DNA of 64,000 nucleotides, from assembly GCA_041166745.1 (NCBI GenBank), contig JBEEGH010000016.1:1-64000 (forward strand), given 5' to 3'. The notes beneath the pieces are model-generated. The model saw nothing but the letters and a program-made list of their open reading frames with translations, was not told the origin of the DNA and did no database searches. This DNA is from DASUCS01 sp041166745. GTDB taxonomy: Bacteria > Actinomycetota > Acidimicrobiia > Acidimicrobiales > JACDCH01. A program made the translations under genes and the position numbers. This document shows positions 1-6,525 of the stretch, piece by piece; position 1 is the first letter of the stretch, and the number at the start of each line of letters is the position of its first letter.

Positions 1-2
1 AA

Positions 3-251
3 CCGGCACTCGACCGAGCATTCGCTCAGGTCATGGCGGCTCTCCCGCCGGATCGGGCCCCGCTGCTTTCCGAGAGCCAGCAGGCATGGGAGCACTACGT
101 CACCGTTGACTGCGACCTAGCAGGTCGCGTTGCCGAAGGGGGTCAGGATCAGTTGCTGTTCCTTTTGGGGTGCACCGTTGAGCACAACATTCGCCGGATC
201 GACGATTTGATCGGTAACGCCCCACAGGTGTTCAACAGCTCATCATCGTGA
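3..251 (+). CDS. LprI/DUF1311-like protein, 5' end outside window
   Basis: The frame is open from base 3, so the gene begins before the window; the first in-window ATG is at 33. The visible part reads like the C-terminal half of the lysozyme-inhibitor LprI family: a QQAW-x2-Y motif, an invariant-looking Cys (DCDL), a G-G turn and a second Cys followed by a charged helix. LprI proteins are normally exported, but the signal peptide would lie upstream and cannot be seen. It is the first cargo gene of the repeat array, with repeat A starting 17 bases after its stop. Family assignment is from motif spacing only. Confidence 0.6.
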   Translation, partial: PALDRAFAQVMAALPPDRAPLLSESQQAWEHYVTVDCDLAGRVAEGGQDQLLFLLGCTVEHNIRRIDDLIGNAPQVFNSSSS

Positions 252-267
252 AGCGGAGCCGTCATAC

Positions 268-310
268 ATCCGGAACGTGCCGATCCCGGTCGAGCACATC
301 CGGCATTATG
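268..310 (+). repeat. Array repeat A
   Basis: Copy of the dispersed repeat, core GGAACGTGCCGATC. TGCCGAT (278-284) can pair with ATCCGGCA (298-305), leaving one C unpaired. It shares its long right half (CCCGGTCGAGCACATCCG) with repeat H. Confidence 0.75.
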
Positions 311-315
311 CGTGG

Positions 316-990
316 GTGGCTTCGCGCTGCAAGGAGGGCTCGACGAGGAGTCGACGTTTCCGCGTCGCACTGGCTTTGAGTGTCGTTTTGAGTGCGGCGA
401 GCTGCGGCGTCGACAAGACCTCACCGTTGGCTGGGGACGGATCGACCTCACGAGGCAACTCGGCAGCGAGCACAAGGGACGAGACTCCCGCGTCGGGTGT
501 GACCTCGACCACGTTGCCCTACGGACTTGCGACGCACCTCTCGCTTCCGTTTGAGCCAGCGCCGGGCAGGTTGACGGTTACGGGCGATGTTGTTGCTACG
601 GCAGAGTTCTCGGGTGGTTCATGTGTCGGTCGTCGAATAAGCGAGTCTGTTGGCTTCCTCGCCAAGTTTCAGTACGTCGCCGATGCCGGGGTCTACGAGC
701 TAGCAATCTCTGGTGGTCAGAGCATCTATCCCGTAGATCCGAAATCTGAGCCGTTTAATCGGGTCCGGTTTTCGATCGCGATTGGGGACGACTATCTCAA
801 TTGGGGTGCGAATATGGGCGGCGAACCACAGGCGACCGGCAACGTGTCGCTGATCGATGGGGACACCTCGGCTGGGACGTTCGATTTACAGCTTCCATTT
901 GTGGGCGACGACCTCGGTACGGTCCCAACGTCGACGCACGAACCAGTCCACATCAGGGGCGACTGGCATTGTCCGGGCCCGGCTCAATAG
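316..990 (+). CDS. Putative secreted lipoprotein, unknown function
   Basis: The 224-residue product has a basic N-terminus, a hydrophobic stretch (VALALSVVLS) and a Cys in AASC that could be a lipobox, then a Ser/Thr/Gly-rich linker and a globular domain of mainly beta character. The frame opens at GTG 277, but that codon lies inside repeat A; GTG 316, just after the repeat, is preferred. No Shine-Dalgarno sequence is obvious before either, so the start is uncertain. No family was recognised. One hand-counted 60-base line here (601-660) is 55% GC against 72% for a line in the enoyl-CoA hydratase gene. Confidence 0.6.
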   Translation: MASRCKEGSTRSRRFRVALALSVVLSAASCGVDKTSPLAGDGSTSRGNSAASTRDETPASGVTSTTLPYGLATHLSLPFEPAPGRLTVTGDVVATAEFSGGSCVGRRISESVGFLAKFQYVADAGVYELAISGGQSIYPVDPKSEPFNRVRFSIAIGDDYLNWGANMGGEPQATGNVSLIDGDTSAGTFDLQLPFVGDDLGTVPTSTHEPVHIRGDWHCPGPAQ

Positions 991-1013
991 AAGCACCTGG
1001 GCTCCGCCAAACA

Positions 1014-1050
1014 CGCGGAAGGTGCCGATCCCGGGAGTTGCGTCGGCGAT
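1014..1050 (+). repeat. Array repeat B
   Basis: Core GCGGAAGGTGCCGATCCCGG. GCCGA (1024-1028) can pair with TCGGC (1043-1047). It lies between the lipoprotein gene and the next plus-strand gene. Confidence 0.65.
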
Positions 1051-1062
1051 GATCGTGAGCGA

Positions 1063-1476
1063 ATGACTGTCGATCCGACCTCGACGCTTCAAGCGAACAT
1101 GACGGTGTCGGCGCCGCTCTACCTGTCCCTCCTCACTCGCGCCTGGGTGCTCGACATTCGCGGTCGGCTGACGCTCGAGCCCGACTATGTGCGGTGGCGT
1201 CCCACGGGTTGGTATGGCCGCCGCAGTCCCCGAAGTAAAGGCTTCGAGGTGCCGCTGACGGAACTGGGCTCAATTCGCATTCTTCGCCACCGGTTCTTTC
1301 GTGCGTCGCTCATCTTCGAGGATCTGCATGGATATGAGATCAAGGCCGATGGCAACCGTCGCGTCATCCAGCTTCAGGTAAAGGAGCGAGATGCTCAGGC
1401 TGTTCTCCGCGCGTGGTCGTTCTTGCCATCGGTCGACGACGTGAAGGAAACCGAAACGGTTTGGCAACCGCACTGA
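1063..1476 (+). CDS. Hypothetical protein with PH-like features
   Basis: 137 residues starting at ATG 1063, twelve bases after repeat B. Alternating hydrophobic strands (RLTLEPDYVRW, FEVPLTELGSIRIL, ASLIFEDL) followed by a short amphipathic C-terminal helix suggest a small PH-like or bPH domain, but this is pattern reading and not a family match. There is no signal peptide or membrane segment. It is the only gene between repeats B and C and its stop lies 15 bases before repeat C. Confidence 0.6.
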   Translation: MTVDPTSTLQANMTVSAPLYLSLLTRAWVLDIRGRLTLEPDYVRWRPTGWYGRRSPRSKGFEVPLTELGSIRILRHRFFRASLIFEDLHGYEIKADGNRRVIQLQVKERDAQAVLRAWSFLPSVDDVKETETVWQPH

Positions 1477-1490
1477 CTCCTAGCGGGACG

Positions 1491-1520
1491 ACCGGAACGT
1501 GCCGATCTAGTGCGGCTCGG
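1491..1520 (+). repeat. Array repeat C
   Basis: Core CCGGAACGTGCCGATC (1492-1507). Its last base is the first base of the stop codon (CTA, 1507-1509) of the minus-strand gene to its right. Confidence 0.7.
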
Positions 1521-1824
1521 GAAGTGCGCCGAACAGTCTCCCGTTCAGGTCGAGAGCGGCCCGTCCGAATCTTGCACGAAGGTCCCTCACGACAACCTCT
1601 ACAGCTTGGACGACCGCGGCCTCGTCAGGTGTCTTGCCGTTCCCGAGGGAGACGAACATCGTGGAGTACGGCAGCCGCCCATACGGAAGCCGCGCCGGAT
1701 TCGCTGGCTCCGGCAGTCGAAGCGTTGCGCGAAGGCCGGACTTGGCGAGGTTTCTCGCCAGCGCGTCGCTCGCCGTCTTCGTGGCGGGCTCGTAGAGCGT
1801 GAGCTTCCAACGAGACGGACTCAT
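1507..1824 (-). CDS. Hypothetical protein
   Basis: 105 residues from ATG 1824. It is a small soluble alpha/beta-type protein: a strand-like start (WKLTLYEP), a helix (ASDALARNLAKSG), a Pro-rich segment and a C-terminal helix. No Cys clusters, signal peptide or recognised family. It is the sole gene between repeats C and D and runs opposite to its neighbours, its stop codon touching repeat C. Amino-acid use looks natural, and the plus-strand ORF over the same bases reads like Arg/Ser-rich shadow, so the minus strand is preferred. Confidence 0.55.
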   Translation of the reverse strand: MSPSRWKLTLYEPATKTASDALARNLAKSGLRATLRLPEPANPARLPYGRLPYSTMFVSLGNGKTPDEAAVVQAVEVVVRDLRARFGRAALDLNGRLFGALPEPH

Positions 1825-1840
1825 GGCAACACGCTAGAGC

Positions 1841-1875
1841 GGCATCCGGAACGTGCCGATCCCGCCGCCCGAAAC
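1841..1875 (+). repeat. Array repeat D
   Basis: Core CATCCGGAACGTGCCGATCC, identical to repeat A over its first 20 bases. The right half is diverged. Confidence 0.7.
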
Positions 1876-1926
1876 GCCGAGGCTCGGACGAGCCCGAGTC
1901 AGCAGACTGGCAGGGTGAGACGGGAC

Positions 1927-2448
1927 GTGACGATCCGAGCGGAACGAGCTGAGGACCATGAGGCCATCCGACGGGTGGTGGCTGCCGCGTTCCAGTCAGA
2001 CCGGGAGGCCGACCTCATCGACGCGATCAGAGCGTCGCCGGAATACCTGCCCGACCTAGCGCTCGTCGCCGAAGTCGACGGCGTCGTGGTCGGCCATGTC
2101 ATGGTGAGCTTCACGTCACTCGACGATGGTTCGACGTGCCATCGCATCTACCACCTGTCACCCCTCGCGGTCGCGCCGGACCATCAGCGCGCTGGCATCG
2201 GGTCGGCCCTCGTCGACGCTGTGGTCGAGCTTGCGCGTGATCAGGGCGCGCAGTTCGTTGTCCTCGAAGGCGATCCTCGGTACTACGGGCGACTCGGGTT
2301 CGAGCCGTCGTCGAGGTACGACATCTTCATCGACCTGCCGGATTGGGCACCACCGGAGGCGTCTCAGATCCGATTGCTGTCCGACACTCCAACGGTGTCA
2401 GGACGAGTGGTCTACCCACCCGCGTTCGACACCGTGACCGACTACTGA
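1927..2448 (+). CDS. GNAT-family N-acetyltransferase, YhbS-like
   Basis: 173 residues. Acetyl-CoA-dependent acyltransferase fold: an N-terminal strand and helix (VTIRAERAEDHEAI), a central strand (LALVAEVDGVVVGHVMV), then the coenzyme-binding loop in LAVAPDHQRAGIGSALV, and the late YYGRLGF motif. This order fits the COG3153 (YhbS) group; the substrate is unknown. The open frame extends much further upstream but that part overlaps an opposite gene and repeat D. GTG 1927 gives the usual GNAT start; GTG 1915 is an alternative. Single gene between repeats D and E. Confidence 0.85.
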   Translation: MTIRAERAEDHEAIRRVVAAAFQSDREADLIDAIRASPEYLPDLALVAEVDGVVVGHVMVSFTSLDDGSTCHRIYHLSPLAVAPDHQRAGIGSALVDAVVELARDQGAQFVVLEGDPRYYGRLGFEPSSRYDIFIDLPDWAPPEASQIRLLSDTPTVSGRVVYPPAFDTVTDY

Positions 2449-2453
2449 GCGGC

Positions 2454-2510
2454 GGCGGAAAGTGCCGATCTCGCGGCTTCATCGGTAGCGCCGATCCGGC
2501 ATTTCCGAGG
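2454..2510 (+). repeat. Array repeat E (best-folding copy)
   Basis: GGAAA (2457-2461) pairs with TTTCC (2502-2506); after one unpaired G, TGCCGATC (2463-2470) pairs with GATCCGGCA (2493-2501) leaving one unpaired C. The loop is 22 bases. This is a 13-bp imperfect hairpin with an extra base on each arm, reminiscent of attC sites. Confidence 0.75.
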
Positions 2511-2536
2511 GGTCGCGCGACGCTTCTTCGGTGCCG

Positions 2537-2716
2537 ATGTTCGTTGTCGTCGGGTTGGTGGTTCTGGGGCTCGCAATCGCGCTCGCCGCGATGGCTGACG
2601 AAAGACGATCGGGCGCGACCTCTGCCGAAACGAGTGCCACTCCGGCCAGGAGGAGGACGCAACGGTCCGTTTTTGCGTCCCAGGTTGGGCTTGGCTTGTG
2701 GCCGCGGGACTGCTGA
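2537..2716 (+). CDS. Small membrane protein, probable 5' part of a frameshifted gene
   Basis: 59 residues from ATG 2537: one strong membrane helix at the N-terminus (FVVVGLVVLGLAIALAAM), then a basic, Ser/Thr-rich tail ending in an unnatural-looking segment. The next frame carries two further membrane helices and overlaps by 19 bases. One gene per repeat interval elsewhere in the array makes a single interrupted gene likely, but two tiny genes cannot be ruled out. No family recognised. Confidence 0.45.
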   Translation: MFVVVGLVVLGLAIALAAMADERRSGATSAETSATPARRRTQRSVFASQVGLGLWPRDC

Positions 2717-2895
2717 TCTTTGCGCTGATGCCAATCGGTTGGCTGGCGTTCTACGTCGGCGCTGACACCGAGTCGGCTTCAACGGGGATCGGGCTCGGAG
2801 CACTCCTCACAGGAATCGTGGTAGCAGTACTCGCGGTGTTCGTCGTGCTCACCGGGTTGGCTGCGGGAAGGGCAGCCCGGCGTACTGACGGATAG
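2698..2895 (+). CDS. Small membrane protein, probable 3' part of the same gene
   Basis: 65 residues if started at GTG 2698. Two membrane helices (LLIFALMPIGWLAFYV and a long Val/Leu-rich segment near residues 32-55) end in a basic tail. The frame is open upstream to about base 2599, and its upstream reading (VPGWAWLVAAGLL) continues the first helix, which supports a frameshift between 2599 and 2716. The stop at 2893-2895 is the left edge of repeat F. Confidence 0.45.
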   Translation: MAAGLLIFALMPIGWLAFYVGADTESASTGIGLGALLTGIVVAVLAVFVVLTGLAAGRAARRTDG

Positions 2896-2935
2896 CGCGA
2901 TACGTGCCGATCCCGGTCGACAGCACCCGTGGAAG
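2893..2935 (+). repeat. Array repeat F
   Basis: Core TACGTGCCGATCCCGGTCGA; ACGTGC can pair with GCACCCGT leaving two unpaired C. Starts at the stop codon of the upstream gene. Confidence 0.65.
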
Positions 2936-2944
2936 AGTTGTGCC

Positions 2945-3389
2945 GTGGCCTGGTACGCGTGGGTGGCGGCAGATCTCAAATGCCATGAGTGCGGCGCTCT
3001 GTACGACGATGTCGTTTGGCTTCCGTGGGGAGGTGTACACGGCCAGGACATGAGCGAAGGACCCGTCTACAGAATCGGCGACGCGCTCATGTGGTGCTGC
3101 GACGCGATGGGCCACATCCACCCCAACACGGAGTACACCGGCCGACGGTGCACCAACCTCGGGGACCCGCGGACACGTCGACGTCATCTCAGACCGCGCC
3201 GTCGGCGGCAGATGCCAAGGATGCAATGCACGACTGGTCGCGTCGAAGGTCGCCATACGCGACGGCGTGATCCACTCCGTCGAGCTGCTGCTCGGCGATC
3301 AACTCCCACCGTCGGTTGCGTACACCGGTGCAACCGCCACGGACATCGCTCAAGTGCTCGGCGACGCTGAGCCGCTCTCCACCCGGTAA
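2945..3389 (+). pseudogene. CxxC-containing protein with an internal frameshift
   Basis: Two frames together encode one plausible protein of about 147 residues. From GTG 2945 the first frame gives KCHECGALYDDV, a Trp/Gly-rich stretch and a CC pair, sensible to about base 3140 (TEYTG). After about 3170 that frame turns Arg-rich, while the +1 frame reads GHVDVISDRAVGGRCQGC and continues as an ordinary alpha/beta protein to TAA 3387-3389. The CHEC and CQGC knuckles could bind zinc together. Either a mutation or sequencing error, or much less likely programmed frameshifting. Its stop is embedded in repeat G. Confidence 0.6.
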
Positions 3390-3420
3390 GTGCCGTTTCC
3401 GGCGCGTCCACGGCTTTGTG
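3384..3420 (+). repeat. Array repeat G
   Basis: GGTAAGTGCCGTTTCC. GCCGT (3392-3396) pairs with ACGGC (3410-3414) and AAG (3388-3390) can pair with TTT (3415-3417). The stop TAA (3387-3389) of the plus gene lies inside, and the stop of the next minus gene is at 3431. Confidence 0.7.
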
Positions 3421-3430
3421 CAGCCGAGAG

Positions 3431-3751
3431 CTAAGGCAACGGGAAGTCACGGCGATGGTTTGCTCGCTTGTCGATCTTCCGGTCGAGATACCAGATCACG
3501 CCGAGAACGACCCCTACCCCGACTACAACAACGAGGGCCGACCCGATCCGGTCGTAGTCACCCGGTGCAAACAGCACTCCGATCAGGCCGACGGGAATGA
3601 AGGCGACGGAGATCACGACAAGGCCCCACTCTCTGGGCGCGTCCCATCGAAATGCTCGCCGCTTCAGTTCCTGTCCACGGAGACGCCATCGCTCCCGCGA
3701 TCGAAACTGCACACGCCCAAAGTAGTAAGGCAACGAACGACTCTCGGTCAA
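3431..3751 (-). CDS. Hypothetical two-helix membrane protein
   Basis: 106 residues if started at TTG 3751; the open frame continues upstream through repeat H, so a start inside the repeat is unlikely. A soluble basic N-terminal third (RFRSRERWRLRGQELKRR-type) is followed by two membrane helices (GLVVISVAFIPVGLIGVLF and ALVVVVGVGVVLGVIWYL) and a short basic tail. No family recognised. Only gene between repeats G and H, opposite to the repeat direction. Confidence 0.55.
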   Translation of the reverse strand: MTESRSLPYYFGRVQFRSRERWRLRGQELKRRAFRWDAPREWGLVVISVAFIPVGLIGVLFAPGDYDRIGSALVVVVGVGVVLGVIWYLDRKIDKRANHRRDFPLP

Positions 3752-3756
3752 TCCGA

Positions 3757-3805
3757 ACGTCCGGAACGAGCCGGTCCCGGTCGAGCACATCCGACATTTC
3801 CGGTC
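3757..3805 (+). repeat. Array repeat H
   Basis: CCGGAA (3761-3766) pairs with TTCCGG (3798-3803) around a centre nearly identical to repeat A. Near-identity of A and H over about 35 bases, 3.5 kb apart, shows that the copies share an origin. Confidence 0.75.
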
Positions 3806-3820
3806 GGGGCTCGGCCGTGC

Positions 3821-4117
3821 TCAGATGGAGTCCATTGCCTCGTCGAGATTGCCGCCACAGCGCGCCCAACACTCGACTGAGCCGTCGGCATCGTCAATGT
3901 CTCCGACGAACCAGTCGTGTGTGGATGCCTCACGCGCGAGGCAAAGACGCTCGCGAGCGTTCACACGGATGATCAAGTCGCTGACCACTTCGCGGAAGTC
4001 GCCCGAGTTGATCGTTACGACGTAATGCTCGTCTGGGTCCAGAAGGAGTCCGTACGGCAGGCGCGTGTGAAACTGCTCAGAGGTCCAACCTTCGGGAAGC
4101 GGCTGCTCACGCGTCAC
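3821..4117 (-). CDS. Hypothetical protein
   Basis: 98 residues from GTG 4117, chosen because AGGAG (4128-4124 on the minus strand) sits six bases upstream; a TTG at 4156 lies in the edge of repeat I and lacks this. Soluble and acidic, with a central strand pair (EHYVVTINSGDF) and a helix (VVSDLIIRVNARERLCLA), two late Cys and an acidic C-terminus. No family recognised. Single gene between repeats H and I. Confidence 0.6.
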   Translation of the reverse strand: MTREQPLPEGWTSEQFHTRLPYGLLLDPDEHYVVTINSGDFREVVSDLIIRVNARERLCLAREASTHDWFVGDIDDADGSVECWARCGGNLDEAMDSI

Positions 4118-4151
4118 GGGAAGCTCCTGTCGAGGGTACGTGTCAACCGAA

Positions 4152-4190
4152 CGCAAAGTGCCGTTATCGGGCCGGCCCGCTTCGGCAGCC
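4152..4190 (+). repeat. Array repeat I
   Basis: CAAAGTGCCGTTATCGG. TGCCG (4159-4163) pairs with CGGCA (4183-4187); the centre contains the palindrome CGGGCCGGCCCG. Confidence 0.65.
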
Positions 4191-4203
4191 CTCGTAGCCT
4201 GAT

Positions 4204-4575
4204 GTGGTGGGCGATGCCAGTCGAAACGCCGAAGTCGATGAGTGGTTCGCTGTTCGGTGCGTCTTCAACCTTGGTCCGAGCGGGACTTCAAGCGGCGAAC
4301 AGATCGAACGCGCCTACGAAGAGCGCATAACGCTCTGGCGCGCAGCCTCATCTGATGAGGCCGTCCAGCTTGCCGAGTCAGAGGCAGAGGCGTACGCGCA
4401 CGACATCGATGCTGAGTTCGTGGGTCTGTCTCAGAGCTACGAACTGGTTGATGAGCCGGACCACGGGGCCGAGGTGTTCTCGCTCATCCGTGAGAGCGAT
4501 CTCGCACCCAACGACTACCTCAACGCATTCTTCGACACCGGCTCCGAATACCAACGGCACGTCGAATCGGACTAG
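4204..4575 (+). CDS. DUF4288 domain-containing protein
   Basis: 123 residues. Matches the DUF4288 pattern: WFAVRCVF near the start, YEERITLWRA, a helix with the AESEAEAYA run, and the C-terminal EVFSLIRESDL-x6-Y segment ending in FFDTGSE. The function of this family is not established; members are small cytoplasmic proteins often found singly. Start GTG 4204 (GTG 4207 is equally possible). Only gene between repeats I and J. Confidence 0.85.
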   Translation: MVGDASRNAEVDEWFAVRCVFNLGPSGTSSGEQIERAYEERITLWRAASSDEAVQLAESEAEAYAHDIDAEFVGLSQSYELVDEPDHGAEVFSLIRESDLAPNDYLNAFFDTGSEYQRHVESD

Positions 4576-4625
4576 CGCGAGACGTGCCGTTAGCGCGAAT
4601 TCATGGGTAGGGCCGATCCGGCAGG
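4573..4625 (+). repeat. Array repeat J
   Basis: Left half ACGTGCCGTTA as in repeats I, L and O; right half TTCATGGGTAGGGCCGATCC as in repeat E. TGCCG (4585-4589) can pair with CGGCA (4619-4623). It starts at the stop codon TAG of the DUF4288 gene. Confidence 0.7.
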
Positions 4626-4778
4626 TGGACCGCGATTCGTGATCTGCCATTGCAGCGGCCCCGAGATCGCACGCAATGTCGGCGCGACGGGTCGCATCCC
4701 GTCGACGCCGCCATACAAGCGGCCGGCAACTTCAACAGCATCGCCCCGATGCGGTGCAGAAGGCAGACTGTCCTGCCG

Positions 4779-5366
4779 ATGAAGCTGCACCGTTGTGCTG
4801 TCGGTCGAATCCCACTTGTAGCCGCGCTGGCTTTGTCGCCCATCCTGTTGTCGCTCAGCGACGCGGCCGCCCAAGCTGCGACACCTGTCGTTCGAATCGC
4901 GTCGGCTACTCCCGCCGCTCTCATTTTCGGCTGCGGTGGCGAACCCAAAACAGTAAACGGAGTCGTCACCGTCGAACGCGACGGCGAACTGAGCCAGCCA
5001 CTCGTCGTCTCATACACGGTCGAAGGACAGGTTCAACCGTCGGGCGATGGCGAGGTCACCATCCAGGCGGGAGAGGCGACCGCATCTGTCGAGTTGCGTC
5101 CGCTCACTGACAACGGGCCCCCGAATTACGTGTTCACCATCATGGCCGAGTCCATTTACGAACTCGGCGAACCGTCGACCGCTGAAGTGCAAGGAGGCCT
5201 GGCAGTACCCGACTGCGTAGCACGGCCGACTCAGACCGCGGACACGCTTGCCCGCACGGGTGCCCTCGGGTCGACCGAGGGACTCTCGGCATTCGCCGCG
5301 GTGCTCATCAGCCTTGGCGCTGCGGTGACTGTGATGGCATCACGCCGGCGTTCGCGCTCTCGCTAG
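4779..5366 (+). CDS. Surface protein with LAXTG sorting signal
   Basis: 195 residues from ATG 4779. A classical signal peptide (MKLHRCAVGRIPLVAALALS and following hydrophobic core, probable cleavage after AAAQA) leads to a beta-rich domain with alternating strands (VSYTVEGQVQPSGDGEVTI), two Cys that could form a disulfide, then LARTG, a hydrophobic segment (FAAVLISLGAAVTVMA) and an RRRSRSR tail. That C-terminus is a cell-wall sorting signal of the LAXTG type used by class E sortases in actinobacteria. No sortase gene lies in the window. The frame opens at 4650, but ATG 4779 gives the proper signal peptide. Confidence 0.75.
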   Translation: MKLHRCAVGRIPLVAALALSPILLSLSDAAAQAATPVVRIASATPAALIFGCGGEPKTVNGVVTVERDGELSQPLVVSYTVEGQVQPSGDGEVTIQAGEATASVELRPLTDNGPPNYVFTIMAESIYELGEPSTAEVQGGLAVPDCVARPTQTADTLARTGALGSTEGLSAFAAVLISLGAAVTVMASRRRSRSR

Positions 5367-5440
5367 GTAGCGAAGGAGATCGTTACCCCCGCGAGACCCT
5401 GCAGCTCCGTGGGTTCTGTGACGCCGTGGCGGTTGGCTGG

Positions 5441-5475
5441 GCATCCGGGAAGTGCCGATCCCGCGCTACCGAGAG
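5441..5475 (+). repeat. Array repeat K
   Basis: CATCCGGGAAGTGCCGATCC, followed by CGCGCTACCGAGAG as a diverged right half. It ends one base before the stop of the minus-strand ferritin-like gene. Confidence 0.65.
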
Positions 5476-6033
5476 TTACTCGTCTGGTGGAGTCCATCCA
5501 AGAAAGAATTGGGCGACGGGCAGAAGGAAGTGACCCCGCACCTGGTCGCCGAAGAAGCGTTCGTGTCGGTCTTCTTCGACGCGCATTGCCTCTAGGTCCG
5601 ACACGAAGCGATCGAGACCGAGCCGCAACGCATTGTCCCGGGCCGTGCGGTACTGGTCCACGTTCATCGCCTCGAGTCGGCCAGCGGCGTACATCGGTCC
5701 GAAGAAGCCCGATACGAAACACAACAGTCCGAAGAACCGGCCGATTGAGGCCATCGCCATCTCACGAGGTCGACGAGGCCGCTCGTCCAGTTCCGCGAGC
5801 ATCTCGGCTACCAGTCGGCGGTGATGCCACTCGGTCCCCTCGATACGGCGAACCTCGGCCCGAGCCGCGGGTCGCTTTCGCAGCGATTTCCAATGCGCCC
5901 GGTAGGCATACGCCGCGGCGAGTTCCCCCGCATGCGCGTCTTGAAGGATTCGCACTAACCGCGATCGAGCTGTCACCGCGTCAGATCCCACATCGTCGAC
6001 TGTCCCACGCGGCTGTCGATCGATCAGTGACAT
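5476..6033 (-). CDS. Ferritin-like di-iron domain protein, COQ7-like
   Basis: 185 residues from ATG 6033. Four-helix pattern with metal-ligand candidates in the expected order: Glu in HAGELAAAYAY, then IEGTEWHH (E-x2-EWHH), and E-x3-H in VEEDRHERFF. A hydrophobic Gly-rich segment near the middle (FFGLLCFVSGFFGPMYAAG) resembles the membrane-associated hairpin of COQ7/demethoxyubiquinone hydroxylases. The substrate cannot be deduced. Only gene between repeats K and L; its stop abuts repeat K. Confidence 0.7.
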   Translation of the reverse strand: MSLIDRQPRGTVDDVGSDAVTARSRLVRILQDAHAGELAAAYAYRAHWKSLRKRPAARAEVRRIEGTEWHHRRLVAEMLAELDERPRRPREMAMASIGRFFGLLCFVSGFFGPMYAAGRLEAMNVDQYRTARDNALRLGLDRFVSDLEAMRVEEDRHERFFGDQVRGHFLLPVAQFFLGWTPPDE

Positions 6034-6100
6034 TCGCGCCGATGCTACGGACGAGCTCTACGCCCTCGCCAACGTAGCGTCAGACCGCCACCAAACATCC

Positions 6101-6138
6101 GCCCTGTACGTGCCGTTCCGCCGCACGGCGCCTACGCG
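6101..6138 (+). repeat. Array repeat L
   Basis: GTACGTGCCGT (6106-6116) pairs with ACGGCGCCTAC (6125-6135) except for one C:C mismatch. The stop of the minus-strand gene (6132-6134) lies inside the right arm. Confidence 0.7.
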
Positions 6139-6431
6139 GTTGCGACTACCTCGACGATGCGAACAGATACGAGGTCGATACCGACTGTCCTCTGATTGTC
6201 GGCGTTCGCGCGGATGTTCGCCGCCATGTCCTCGGCGGCAGTTGAAGAGTCGTAGGTGATCAGAACGATGCTCTCCGCTGTGGAGCGATCCAGGGTCCAG
6301 TGACCCGTAATGACCCCGGGAGCGTTGCGCACGCCCGGCACGATCATCTGCTCGAGGCCGGCTCGTTGTTCGGCTTCGCGGTCGAGGTCCATGTGGAAGG
6401 TGGCGATCGTGGCGTGCGTGGGTTTTGTCAC
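6132..6431 (-). CDS. Small protein, possible dimeric alpha/beta-barrel (ABM-like)
   Basis: 99 residues from GTG 6431 (the frame is open to 6476 but the extra residues are Arg-rich and overlap repeat M's flank). The pattern of a strand (ATIATFHMD), helix (EAEQRAGLEQMIVPGV), paired strands (GVITGHWTLD, ESIVLITYDS), helix (AAEDMAANIRANA) and a final strand (VSVRIVEVVA) fits the ferredoxin-like fold of antibiotic-biosynthesis-monooxygenase-type proteins. No catalytic residues can be assigned. Single gene between repeats L and M. Confidence 0.65.
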   Translation of the reverse strand: MTKPTHATIATFHMDLDREAEQRAGLEQMIVPGVRNAPGVITGHWTLDRSTAESIVLITYDSSTAAEDMAANIRANADNQRTVGIDLVSVRIVEVVATA

Positions 6432-6480
6432 CGCGACAGCATCGCGTCCCGCGCGGTCACCCCGCGAGCCGCGCAAGGCG

Positions 6481-6523
6481 CCCGGAACGTGCCGGTCGCG
6501 CGAGCAGTTGCGTCCGCGTTTCC
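6481..6523 (+). repeat. Array repeat M
   Basis: CCCGGAACGTGCCGGTCGCG. GGAACG at the left can pair with CGTTTCC at the right, leaving one base unpaired. It lies immediately after the stop of the KOW gene. Confidence 0.65.
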
Positions 6524-6525
6524 AG

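Noticed and set aside
1510..1926. N-terminal extension of the GNAT gene
   Set aside because: It overlaps an opposite gene and repeat D, and the family starts at GTG 1927.
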